Shown here piece by piece: positions 43,061 through 55,532 of a stretch of 64,000 nucleotides of DNA. A program made the translations under genes and the position numbers. The notes beneath the pieces were generated by a model, which was given only the letters and a program-made list of their open reading frames with translations, was not told where the DNA came from and made no database searches. The DNA lies in the NCBI GenBank assembly GCA_008933995.1, contig WARS01004319.1, positions 598,501-662,500 of the forward strand, given 5' to 3'. Origin of the DNA: Datnioides undecimradiatus. Taxonomy: Eukaryota; Chordata; Actinopteri; Lobotiformes; Datnioididae. Positions within the stretch are counted from its first letter, which is position 1. Every line of letters begins with the position of its first letter.

Positions 43061-46000
43061 ATTTTGATGCTGCGTTAACGGGCTGTAGGAACGACGAAGC
43101 ATTAGCGCTACATAAGGTAAAACAACTGCAGGGATAACAGTTTAACTAAGAGACCTGAAACTGTTTCGCAATTGCTGTTAGGAACATTATTTTTATTCCA
43201 CATGTTGTGATTTTACAATTAATTTTCGTATGTTTTGAATATGTTTTGTTTAATTTGTAGGTCTGAGCACCAGTATATAATTAACCAGTTACATATCTTA
43301 ATCGTAAATGATAAATTATACGTGAATAAGAGATTTCTGAAATAACAAAAAAAAAGACACACAACCGTTTATACGCAAACAGTTCTCATTTGAGACAATC
43401 TGAAAGCTTTGAAACTTCAACTTCAACATACTTTAATTGTATTTTTACTACCAAAAACCTTTTCTTGGTATAAACAAGAAATCTGCACAATTTAACTGCA
43501 TAAAATTTTTACATTTATCAATATTTTGGTCAATAAAATTGTTTTTAAAAATGTGTAACAGGCCTGACTAACAAATTTGTAGTGACTAATACTACGATTT
43601 GTTATAATATGATTAACTTGTTTTACATTAAAGGAAGTGAAATAAAAGCAGCAGCACTATTGAAAACAGTTCATACCATAGAATGTGTGAATTTCAAGTT
43701 TCCATAGAATGTAAACAAAACAAATGCTGAATGTCGAAACATGATATGCAGACAGTTGATTAATGTCTATGCATTACAAAGAAAATAAGCCATTTTGGTT
43801 TAAAATCTCATTTTTAGCATAAACAGGTTCTCCACATCTGCTATTTATCTTCAGGTGAAGCCACGACCACTTGATTTCGTTTATTTGCATGTTGTTCTTC
43901 AGGAACACGTGGTGCATGCATAGTCTGATAAATGCATTGATGTATGGAAAGTGTTTATGCAGCCCAGCCTCCTCTCGACCCCTGTGTGAAACAAAGCGTT
44001 TCCATGAGAGATTAGCACATTAAGCATCCTCCCTCAGTCTCTAATCAGATGCTTCATCTTCTGAGCGCCACATCAGCTCTGTTATGTGTGCTGGGTGTTG
44101 GCTCGTTCTGCTTTTTTAGGGTCTGCAGGCGTTTCCCACGGGAAGAGCGCATCAGGCTTCACTCACAGGGAGAGAAGTCTGAACTGAGCTGGTTGAGAAG
44201 CAGTGAAATGAAAACACTGATTACAGAGATGATGTTATTAATATAAAACAAACAGTTAATAATATGAAACAAACAGCAAAGCAAAAAAATGCAAAATTTC
44301 ATAATGTCATCGAAGGACAGTGAGCAAAACCATGACCAACATCTTTCATCCAATCTTCAGTAAGATCATTAAACTCTTAACCTCCATACACTGAAGTAAA
44401 AATAAACAAAATTACCATTTAAATCCTAATTACACATTGAACTTCTGTGTAAACCACAATTCAGTTGATCTGCTTCCGTCAGTGTAGGGGGGTTAACCTT
44501 GTTTCGCTTTGTGAAAACACGGAAGAAAATCAGTTAATCATAATTTTGTAGGTTTGTAAAGTTTGTTTTTACAGGTAATTTCACTCAGTAATGCTCACAT
44601 CGTCATGTTAATCGTAGTACATATAACACATGTATCATCTGCGTGTTTACATTGGAGCGCACGTGTTAAAAACGCCACAAAAACAAAACAAAAACTAAAA
44701 GAAACCGATACGGCTGACAGCACATGAATGCAGCATTTTAAAACGCTGATGTGGGCGGGGCTTTCTGCTCAGACTCTCAGCAAAGTTCGGTCAAGGGCCC
44801 GGAGTGGTGAAGACCTCCTTTAATCTGAAATGTGTTCAAACGGTGCAGTAACAGACGGATTAATGTAAGTTTTACATGTTATACAAAGTGAATGTTTTGG
44901 TCTCTCAGTTAAAGGAGCGCTGTCTCTCTTCAATCAAATAAACAATGAAGAATATGCAGGAAAACTGCTTTGTGAACAAGTAATAGTGCAAAAATCAACA
45001 TTATTTTATATGCTTTAATCAGAAATTTCAACAATTTCATATCAAGAAGAACACTATGAACCTGTTGAGTCTCCGTTAAGTCCACTGCAACTAATATGTA
45101 GAGAAACATCGCCCTCTTTTGACACAAATCAGTAGAAGCAGGCCCCAACGATAAATAAATTATTTAATGTATACATTACTGGCTGCTTTATTTGCAATAT
45201 AACAAATCTCTCTCTCTCTTTCTCTTCCTCAGATCTTAATTACTACACCCTGTTATTGCTACTTTCACAATAAGTACTAGTTCTGAGGATATTTCCCATC
45301 TCTGCCTAATTTGTATATTTATTTTTATTTAGCGGGTCAACTGAAATGCACTTTGGGTAATGGAGTATTTCCATCGAAAGATGGCGCCACAGATTAAGCT
45401 GATAAAATTTATTAGCGGCGGACGGGGAAGCGATTGTCTATTATATGAAAGATGCATCACTCTGAGGTTTTTAAAGTAGTCATTTAGAGGAACAGTTTAT
45501 CAGAAAAGTTCCTTCATTATCTCACCGACTAACATCAGATTGAGTTTTTGTAGTCATTTAGTAGAGATATGATGTGAATATTTGAATATATTTAATAGTG
45601 AAACTAAATAATTTACTGGAACAAAAAGGTTGGCACTGTGAGTCGCGTTGTGTTAGCTGAGTGTTCACTGAGTTTTAGCTCTTTTTAGTTGAGCCAGCTA
45701 AGCATTAGCAAGAGTTAGCAAGTTGTAAGTTAAACATTAGCTAATGTTATCAAAGCACCCACTGAATTAGCTCTTTATAGCTGAGTGTTAGCTTTTAACT
45801 CTTGTTAGCTGAGTGTTAGCTTTTAACTCTTGTTAGCTGAGTTCTTTGCTAAGTGTTAACTCTTGTTAGCTGAGTGTTAGCTTTTCTTAGCTAAGTGTTA
45901 ACTCTTGTTATCTGAGTGCTAGCTAGTATGGGTTAAGCATTAGCTAGTGTATGCAGACTATTGTATTAAAATGTGAGGGTTTTTCTACATTATATTTCAT

Positions 46001-46100
46001 TGATTACTATTTACTATTATTAGTTTAATTTTATAAAGGTGCGTTTACAGTTTACACAGCGGTCGCCATTTTTAACTAGCTTTAACGAGCTTGTTTTACG
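43061..46100. other. Divergent intergenic region between cnksr3 and prkd3
   Basis: A 3 kb, mostly AT-rich stretch with no coding exon or RNA gene that can be supported. It includes a TCTCTCTC run near 45210 and the TTAGC-type tandem repeat at 45640-45945. Confidence 0.55.
45640..45945 (+). repeat. Degenerate TTAGCTGAGTGTTAGC tandem repeat
   Basis: Words GTTAGCTGAGTGTTAGC, TTTTAACTCTTGTTAGCTGA and TAAGTGTTAACTC recur with a period of about 30-35 bp over 300 bp upstream of the prkd3 promoter. Confidence 0.85.
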
Positions 46101-46456
46101 TCTTTGCAGAGACTCCGCTTGTACGGTATCCAGAAATTCCATCAGAGTGAGTCCTCCTCCCGTCGCTCCTCCTCCCCGGTGCGAGCGGGGGTTTGTTTCG
46201 GTGTGTCAGCCGCGGTGTTAATCAGATCCGCATGAAGCCCGAGGTGCACGGCTGCACCGCTGCTCCTTCGGAGAAGTTTTGTCGAGGGACGGAGGAAGAA
46301 CCGGTCTCACCGTTAAGTGTGCCTCCTCCAGGACCGAGCACGGAGAACCGCACCGGGGCTGTGCAGGTCCGAGCTGCAGCTGGCTGCGAGTTTCACGCCC
46401 GTTTTAATTCTCGTTTTCAACGCAGATGGAAGCGGAAAAACCGCCCCGCACTCAGA
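46100..46456 (+). promoter_or_regulatory. prkd3: CpG-rich probable prkd3 promoter and non-coding exon 1
   Basis: GC content and CpG density rise sharply from about 46130 to 46450, in contrast with the AT-rich flanks. A consensus-like donor (CACTCAGAG then GTAATG) at 46457 could end a non-coding first exon that splices to the acceptor at 47377. The start site is not resolved, and exon status rests on this context. Confidence 0.55.
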
Positions 46457-47377
46457 GGTAATGATGCGTTTAACTTTTTATCTTCATCTGTGTGAATGAG
46501 CAACCTGCGGGACAGCAGCCTGTTGATTTAGGTGCGCACAGTTCACTTATCCGCAGGTATTTTAATATCCAGAATGCAGATTAATACAGTTTTATTATCA
46601 GTTTTATTACAGTTATATGTTTGGTGCTGATCCGTTGCACGCACTTGAGCAACATAGAGAAACATGACTGTTACAGTGAACTTTAACAGATGTAAAAAGT
46701 CAGGTTTATGTTCATCATAATGAGTCAAATGCATTTTAATGTGTTGTTGATCCAAAATACCTACTTTCTTACAATAATCTAAAGGTGATCATATTCAGAT
46801 GTGCAGTAATCTGTTTAACAAATGATATTAAATGGCATTTTTAAATGTCCACGGCGGCCTAATTTGCCTAAAAACATGTTTATTTGTCTATTTTTTGGTC
46901 ACATTTAGCTCTTGATTTGTTTGCACCAACATACTTTTATATAGTTTCTGCAGCAGATGCAGGAACTCTGCGTGGCACAGTTTGAAGCTACACTACGCTG
47001 TGATGTGATGCAGGTCCTGCAGTTCTGTAGGAGCGATGATGGATTTATAACCGATGCCATGTTTATTGATATGTGAGGCTCAGCTTCCGGCAGCCACGCT
47101 GGTCCAGTGTGAACTGAATTGGGCAGGAACGTGGCCGCTGAGGCCAAAAGTGTAAATTCAGCTTTTTGAAATCCTAGAAATGATGGTTTTTGAGCCTCAG
47201 GTTGCTTCACCATTCAGATAGAAACATGGTTTTAAGGCTGAGAGCAACTTTCTTTCAGTGGTAAGTGTTTAATGACCTTGCAGCTCTTCATAACTCGTCA
47301 AAAGTGACTGTTCTGCAGGAGAGTTTGTAAAGATTTCGTTGTGTTTGATGGTGTTTTTAATCTGTGATTCTCCGCAG

Positions 47378-47675
47378 GTGTGAACGCAGCAAAGAGAAAC
47401 CACAGACCTGCAGAGTTTCCCGGCAGGAGGCCTGAGGACTGAGCTGTGGCGCTAAACTCGTCAAAGTCGTACATTGGAGGAGATGCTCGGGAACGAGAGG
47501 AAGCCATGTTTGCAGGATTTTGCTGGTGATGAATGTGATTGGAGACAAACGAGGGGACAGGAAACGCTCTGCTGACGAACAAACCCGAGCAGACTGATCG
47601 GACACGTCTTTGTTTTGGATGTCGTTCACCTGCGACTCCTTTCTCCCACCTGGACGACGTCACAGATAGCAGCCA
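47378..47675 (+). other. prkd3: prkd3 5' UTR part of exon 2, with four upstream ATGs
   Basis: After the acceptor TTCTCCGCAG, 298 nt precede the start codon. Upstream ATGs lie at 47483, 47506, 47529 and 47533. All open short frames that end before 47676, and the one at 47533 is a minimal start-stop (ATGTGA). The main ATG has A at -3. These would be expected to restrain translation if this exon is used as drawn. Confidence 0.55.
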
Positions 47676-50600
47676 ATGTCGGCAGATAACAGCCCGCCAC
47701 TGCCGCCGCGGCTGGCCTCCCCTCGGTCTTTCTCCTCCCTGCCTCATCACATCGCCCCACCCACACCATCGCCGTCCCCCAGCCCGCCTGCGACCCTCTG
47801 CGGCCGGCTCTCCAATGGCAGCCAGACGATCTCCAGCCGCACGAACTCGCGGGGCTCCATCCACGGCGTCTCCTTCCTGCTTCAGATCGGACTCACCAGG
47901 GAGACGGTCACCCTCGAGCCCGGAGACCACTCGCTGTCTGCTGTCAGGGAGCTCGTCTGCTCCATCGTGGATCAGAAGGTACATCGTTCAGACCTTGTTC
48001 TGTCTTCTGAGCTCTGATGGTAGCTGGTGCTGCGCTGCAGCGTTCCCCCAGAAAACAAATTCTCAAACACAAACAAACAAAGTACAGTTTTCTTCCTCAG
48101 CTGAAGGTTAGCACGCATGATAAACAGGGTGTGGTGCCTTAAAGGCGTTCCTATAAAGGTACCCAGCGCATGAACTCATAGAACTAGGGTTGCAATCCAG
48201 TAACTACTACATTCAGTAATGGGACTTCACCCGCCAAACAGCTCTGGCGTCTCAGTGTCGGGCCCTGTCTGTGTTAGCCAAGTGTTAGCGTGCTCATTTC
48301 ATCTCATTAGCAGCAATGCTAGCTGTTAATACGCTAGCCCGGCAGGAACAGGCCCTGCCAGTGCAACACATGCCCGCACTGTTGACTCATAAAGGTGGTC
48401 ATACCGTGTTTCTACACCGAGGTCACTATGAGACAACGTCCCGTGTGATTTAACTTCAGTAGCGACGAGCACGGTAATCGCCGAGCTAGCATATCTTAGC
48501 ATTAGCGCTGCTCAGTTTGCGTCTGTGTTGTTGGAACCAGCTGATGCTCAGTCTTCACGTGTGGTTCAGACATCTGCGCTCAGCTCAACGTTATCTCCCA
48601 CCATCTACTGGTTTTACCACTCGCGCTGCACTTACCACCTGCGTTTGCTGCACCAAATGCATTTCCCAGCCCCCCACCAACGCACACACGCACACACACA
48701 CACACACACTTTGCAGCAAAAACATAGTTACAACTGTTTTACAGTAGGAAACCCTGATGATGCTCTCTTGAACTTCCTCCACTTCCTCTGTTGTTGCCTT
48801 TTAACCTTTTCAGCAACTGATCGATCGATCAATCAATTGATCGATCGATCAATTGATTGATCGATCGACTGATTGGCCGGACTGACCGACATCACCGTCT
48901 ACGTGCGGCTTTGTCACAAACTTTCACTTGCTGTCTCCTGAAACCAGCTGACGGGGAAAAAGCCACCTCAATGGGAATGTCACTTCCTGGTTGGTGTTGC
49001 CGTGTCAGCGCTCTTCACTTCCTGTTTCACAGCTGTGGTTTGGATGGTCAGCTTGTTTCTCAGCGCTGCCGACTGTTTCTCGGTGTGCAGGATGACGATA
49101 AACCGTTCGAGGCTCGGCTCGGTTCGGTTTCTTGTTCACTTCAACTCATCTGTGAGTCCAGAACTTTGTGTTATTGGAGGAAGCTCAGCTCTAGTTGCAG
49201 CTGCATGGACGAGTGTAGGATCAGCTGGTGACGACTGGAAGTGATATCGCTATTTCTTATTGGCCGTTGCCAATTAGAGATGCAACCAACTGGTGTTTTC
49301 ATGTCTGATTAATCTGCAGATGTCTCGTTTTGTCCAACCAAACATCCCAAACTTCCAAAATGAACCAACAACAGCCACACTCGGACGTTTAAAAGGCTGA
49401 AAGCATGGAGAGTTTGCAGTTTGTGTTTGATCGCTTGTCAAAATAGGTGTATAGAAAACAATGTCACACCACAGAAAAGTACAAAAACAACATTTAATTG
49501 CCTATAAAGAATAGTACATAAGTATTACTGGCAAAACTTATTGACATTGTTTGATCAAAATAGCAGAAAAATCCACAAATGTCGGAAAAACTAGTTCTTG
49601 ATTCGCAGATTTTTAAGATTTTTACTGTTTAAAAGGTGAATGAAACAACAACTCATCAACAAACAACAGCTCGTGAACATCAGAAAAGGGACGTGCGACG
49701 CTCCTTAAATACAATGTGCTGCATTTAAAGAGCTCATTAGATGTATTTTAATGCATGTTTATGTAAAATATCGATGTGACCACCGCTGTCAGATAAAAGC
49801 AGTGCAGAAATACCCAGATCGAGTGCAGTCACATCAGACTGTGCACGAGGACTCGAGCTGGGCCTACAAAATGACATCATCGCTGGCCTGTTCTTCTTCC
49901 TGCTTTTGTGTCCACATCAAGGAGCTGCGAGCCGCCTTCGAGCGTGGATGGGAGCTCCGGGTCTGATTTACTGCCGTTACGTCACCTCCCCGCTGCTGTG
50001 GGTGCGGGTTTGTGGTTAGGGACGAGGGGGGTGGTGACAACCAGGAAGGGGGGAAGTTCCCCTCCCCTGTAGGTCACCACATTGACCACCCCCGCCACAC
50101 ACACACACACAGAATATCATCTTGGAACATGCAATGAAACTCTTTAAATCATGTTTTCAGTCAGTACGGACTCAAATATCTGACATCAGTCCTGTTTCAA
50201 TGAGTCTGCAGAGAGGTCTGCAGCTCCACGCAGCCTTTCAGCCTCTTTTAGCTCATTGTTTTGCTCCCGGCAGCAACGTTCATCAGCTGGTGAAGAAAGC
50301 AGAACATCGAGCAGGTAGAGAGCCAGATGTTTACCTCAGAGGCTGGTGGAGCTTAAATCAGAGTGAACGTTGGAGTTGGAGTCTTCCGGTGCACACAGAC
50401 GGGACCTCAGTGGGATGATGATGCTGCTTCCGTCTTTTTGTGTCTCACAGCACAAAATGAGCGAGATCTTTGTTTATTTTTAAGATCTTTGTGATTCTGT
50501 TGACGTCACATCGGTTGTTTTTAGCTTTTCTGGCAGCAGGTAAATCAAACGTGCGGCGAGAATGCTGGAAGGTACTGATTTTAAAAAGCAGAAACCTTAT

Positions 50601-53600
50601 TGTGTTTCGCCCCCTCAACTAAAATTCAACATTATTGAAGAAAAGTACAACATATAAATATAATTCAAACTCCTATTTTGAGAACTTTTAAACAATTATC
50701 ATCTGAAACCTTTTGTCTGTTTGAAAGTTACTGCAGCGAACTTGTCAAGTTTAAAAACGAACGTCTAAAACCATTTTCTGTCTCACAAACAAGAACTTTA
50801 TCAGGAAAGAAACAGGATTTTGTTCAAAAAACGTGAAAATACTTTTTGAGACGTCAGTAAAACAAAATAAACAATGTGCAAAGTGACAAAGATCCAGAAA
50901 TGAGGCTGCAAATAAATGTGTAAATAAAAAGCGACTGCATTAAACCATAAAACCAGCATCCCTCTCCCCGTCGTCCCCGGCGCTGAGTCCTCCACTCCGC
51001 TGGTCTCCATGGTAACCAAGGCCAGGCACTGGTTCAGGTGGAGAAGTGAATGATGGTGGCAGAGTTATAAAAGCTCGTGTTCAACTCCAGCTTAAACGAT
51101 CGGTGCGCTGTGAATGTCACAACGGAGCGATTGATTTCTGCTTCACTGTTTGTTTATTCACTTGTTTACTCGTGATTTCTGTGTAAACAAAGGGGTCAAA
51201 TGTTGCTTTTTTTCCCGAAAAAGAACTGAAAATAATGAGTTAATTCAGTTTGATCGTGACTGAGATGTACGTAACACGTTATTTAACCACATTACTCAGA
51301 CTGAACTGGGGTTTTTCCCTCCAGATGAGTTTTATAGAGATTTGAGGTTTTAAGCTGAAAGCGGGCGTTAACAAGAACCTGACATCCTGCTGCATTTACA
51401 AGGACACGCAGTGAATGAGTGTGTATCACTCTCCATCTTCCTCTGTTCCACCTTCATCTTCTTTCTACTCAGTAAACTCAGGAGTCTGGATCGTATGTTT
51501 AAAACCTCTAACTTAACTCCCTGTACTGTATGTGGAAAGTCTGGAGCTTCATATAAAGAAGTCTAGCTGTGCTGCTTCAGTGCTAGCTGCAGCGACTGCA
51601 TGCTAACTGCCGTCTCTTGCTGAGTTACCCAATAGCAGGCTTCGAAAGGTGACGTGTCACATTCATCCTTACAGCACCAAAGTGCAGCAGGGCCTTGGAG
51701 CTGAGCGGTTGCATGCTAACACGCTCGCAACAGCTATGCTAGCATGCTAATGTTTAGCAGGTGAAATGTTTGCAGTGATATTTATCTTATATTAGCGTGT
51801 TAGCATGCTAAAGCCCCTTTAAAACAACACGCTAACAGCCGCTAACATCTGTCTTCAGTGTGAATGTGTCCAATCAGGATTCAAACCTGCGTCACATGAC
51901 TCTGCAGCAGTCACCGGTGTTTATCTTCTCTGGCTCCAATCAACACCCGGGGAGACGTTGATTAACCAGGAACAGGAACAGGACTGTAAACTGATGTTTA
52001 CAGTCTGTGGGAACAGCTGAGCTTGGACTTCGCATCCTGCAGGATGCAGCGCGGCAGGGTGGCCATGTTGGCGTGTTACTGTGCAAATAGGGGTATAATA
52101 AGGATAAAGTGGACCTGAGGCTGATGGGAAATAAGATTAACAGGCATTTGGTCATAAATATAATGGTTCTTATTCTTTATTTTAAGGATAAAAGCAATTC
52201 GTAGGTGCTGTTTGGAGGCAGCTGGGCTTGTTTGAGGTGCTCGAACATTGAGTTTGACCCATCAGCTCACACATACGAGCCGGAGCGCAGAGAATGATCA
52301 GAACGTTCCTTTGAACAGGTTTTATTAACGAATCACATAGTGCAGTTCCCCTTCCTGTCTGACTCTGTGATGAATCGTTCTCTCCGTTCGTCTGCAGAGA
52401 GAAGCTAAATAAAAGGAAGATGATGAAGAGCGATGAACATTATGAACCGGGATTATATTAATGACAGTGATGACAAGGTGACACACGCGGGTTGTGTCTT
52501 AGTTAATGTGGGTTTTCAGACGTGATTATCGTTTAATCCCGTCATTGCTTTTCTTTTATGTGACCTGTTGAATTAACGGCCATTAGCAGCGTCTGCCCGA
52601 TTCTCACTTTCTCGCTTTTAACTTTTAGAAAAATCCCCGGCTTAACTTTTCAGACTCCATTTGTCGTCCCGTCCTCTGAAAAGCGCCAAAGTTCCCGTCA
52701 GATTTCTGGTCCCTGAACGTCACGCACAGCTGCTGTCTGGACCTCAATCCTCCGGCCAGTCCAGGGCGACCTTTTTCAGGGCGAATGAACAAAAACTCAA
52801 GTCTCGGGCTGCAGTTCCTCCGTCAGCCACTAGAGGCTGCCGCACATTTTATGCGTTGAAATGAAAAAAACAAACAAATTTCTCCCTCGAATCACAAATT
52901 CAGTCATTTTATTCCACAGAAAGTTTATTTCAAGAGCTGGTTTCATAGTTAAAGACGGCGTTAGCTCGTTAGCTAAACCGTTAGCTAAAACATTTAACTC
53001 TTGCTTCAGTGCAAACAAACTATAACAGGTAATGTCCTGGTGCAGATACGGGAGTATAAACCTGATTATGAAGGAAACTCTTGAACTCGTGCTGTTCGGT
53101 GGCAGTTTTCCTTCACCGGCAGGTTCCTTTTCCTTTTCCGTTTAAGGAAATCAGGTTTCAGAGCTGAGTTTTATCCAGAGATGACCTGATACGACTTGTC
53201 TCAGTGTGTGTGTCTCCCTGCTCTTTGTGGGTTTAGCTTAAAGCGAGCATCCTGAGAGGAAGAGCCTTCCTGGAAGTCGCAGCTCGGGGCGTAAATGACA
53301 CCTGTGCAGAAGTGACATTCAGGATACGTCCAGCTGAGACGCCGACATTCAGCCTTTAAATGTCAAAACTGAAATGACCTCCACCTCCCTGCCCCCCCTC
53401 GCCCCTGGCCCCCACCTGATCCTACTTTACCTGCAGTTCTGATAAGAACCAGGAAGTGGGTTCTCTTCCTGCTCGCTGATATCATCCGATCAGAAACAGG
53501 AAACGGGCCGGGGCTCATTATTCCCCGTGCGTCGCCCAAAGGGTCGAATCTATAATCTAACCAGGAAATCTGATGCGTGTCTGCACGTCGTCAGGTGGGA

Positions 53601-53644
53601 TGACATCATGCAAACGGGTCAGCAGGTCCGTCCGCTGGAGAGCT

Positions 53645-53678
<34 letters not shown>

Positions 53679-54779
53679 AGGACCGTGTGACCTCTGAGCT
53701 AACATGGTGAGCATGAGAGGTCGTCACTTCCTGCACTAACCGCTCAGTGTGAGCTCTCTCCTCTGTCCTCGTGATCTCGTGATGATGTCAACGATTAATA
53801 AAAGCTTTTCATTTCTAATTAAAACAGTTTGGGTCAAAATCAAACGTCACCACGTTGAAATCGGGACGACAGACTGAGATTTCTGATAAGTGATCATCTC
53901 TGCTGTGAAGAATGACAGCAACGCGAGCGAAGGCTAATAACAGAGCAGCTCAGACAGTGTGATACTGTCAGGAAATCACATGACTTCACTGTTTCGCAGC
54001 CTTTAAAGCCAGGAGCCCCGAGCTCATGTCGTGACGTCACGACTCTACACGACATCGTGCAGGGTCTCAGTGAAGCAGAGCGGAGCTGGGGTGGAGCAGG
54101 GTGTGTTTCATCCCTCCGGCCCGAGCCCGCAGAGCAGTTTGCATCCGTCCCCCCTGTGGTTTTTGTTTTTTTTTTTTTTTTTAGTTTTGGTTCCCCGTTT
54201 CGCGCCGCAGTTCTGGGGCCGCGGCGCTTTACTGCGACTAGAAGAAAGAGCCAGCGCACAGCCCGCCGGCGAGCGTGGGGCGGGCGTCGGTGCGTTTGTT
54301 TTGTTGAGCGAATTCAGAGGAAACGCTGAGGTCACTCCAGCTCACATGCTGTGGTATCTGAGGAGGAAGTGCTATCTGCTGCTGTGGTCATAGTAACAGA
54401 TGTGGAGCATGAAGCACCGCGTGTGTGTGTGTGTGTGCTGACAGCGGTGCCGTAACACTGGTTTATGGTCCAACTCCCTGATTTTAAAGGAATATTTCTC
54501 ATTTTGTAGCCGTTTTGCTCCAGACTGAGCGACGTGTTTGGGTTTAAACCTCACACATCGTCAGTATATCGAGCGTGTGGGCGTGAACACAGCTTTTTTA
54601 GCGGACCGTGCGGCGATTTAGCGGCGGTGTGACTCGGGCACGGGCCCTCAGGAGGCTGCTTCTTCACTGTTTCTGCTTCATACAGCGGGAAAAGTCTGAA
54701 CATCGGCGCTGGTGACTGAATAAAATCTCACGTTGAGGCTCGGGGGGTGTGTGCTTTGATTCTGTCGCACTCGGCAGAG

Positions 54780-54820
<41 letters not shown>

Positions 54821-55496
54821 GGCAACCTTGACCCACTCAGCGCCGCTTCCTGTTGTTTCCTGAGCTGAGGTGAGGGAGCGAGCGGATGCAGGGGAAAACA
54901 GCCTCGCCGCTGTTTACCCTCGTATTTCCCATCAGGCCCCTCTTTAGCGTCCTCCCTCCGGGCTAATTGCACACGTGCGGCGACGGAGTTGAGGAGTTGC
55001 GTTGGAGCTGAAAGGCGTTTTCGGTGTTTGCGTCTGTTTGCGCTCCTCGTCTCGTCGCCGCCGGTTCAGTTTGTCGAAAGAAACGAGCACGTGGCCGTTT
55101 TGCCAGCATGCCTGCAGACTCTTAGTTTACACAGCCCCGCTCTTTCCCTCCGTCACATGACAGGAAGTAAATATAAGTGACGTAACCTCCAGGAGCTGCT
55201 GTGTTCTGCGTCTGAGGACGGGGATTATGGGGCTCCATGAACACTTAGTCTCTGTGGTAATGGCTTGAGTGCCGCGCAGATTAAGAGGTGATGGATATGC
55301 ACCGCCTCGGGGAGCGAGAGGGGGTGTTGAACGCAACCTGGAGTCAGAGACAGAGACAGTGCCCCCCCCCCACAGCTCCTGCACTGGGGTCAAAGGTCAC
55401 GACACGGGGCCCGGAGGTTTCGGCCTCTGTGACCGTGGAGCCGTCAGAAATGTGGCTTCAGTTTGGTGAGAGAAGAGTTAGAGGGATTGTGTGTGT

Positions 55497-55532
<36 letters not shown>

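Noticed and set aside
47539-48111. 190-residue plus-strand frame overlapping prkd3 exon 2
   Set aside because: It begins at a non-ATG codon, is out of frame with the conserved PKD3 sequence and runs past the exon 2 donor.
50122-50418. 98-residue plus-strand frame in prkd3 intron 2
   Set aside because: No family resemblance, poor start context and no splice signals consistent with a coding exon.
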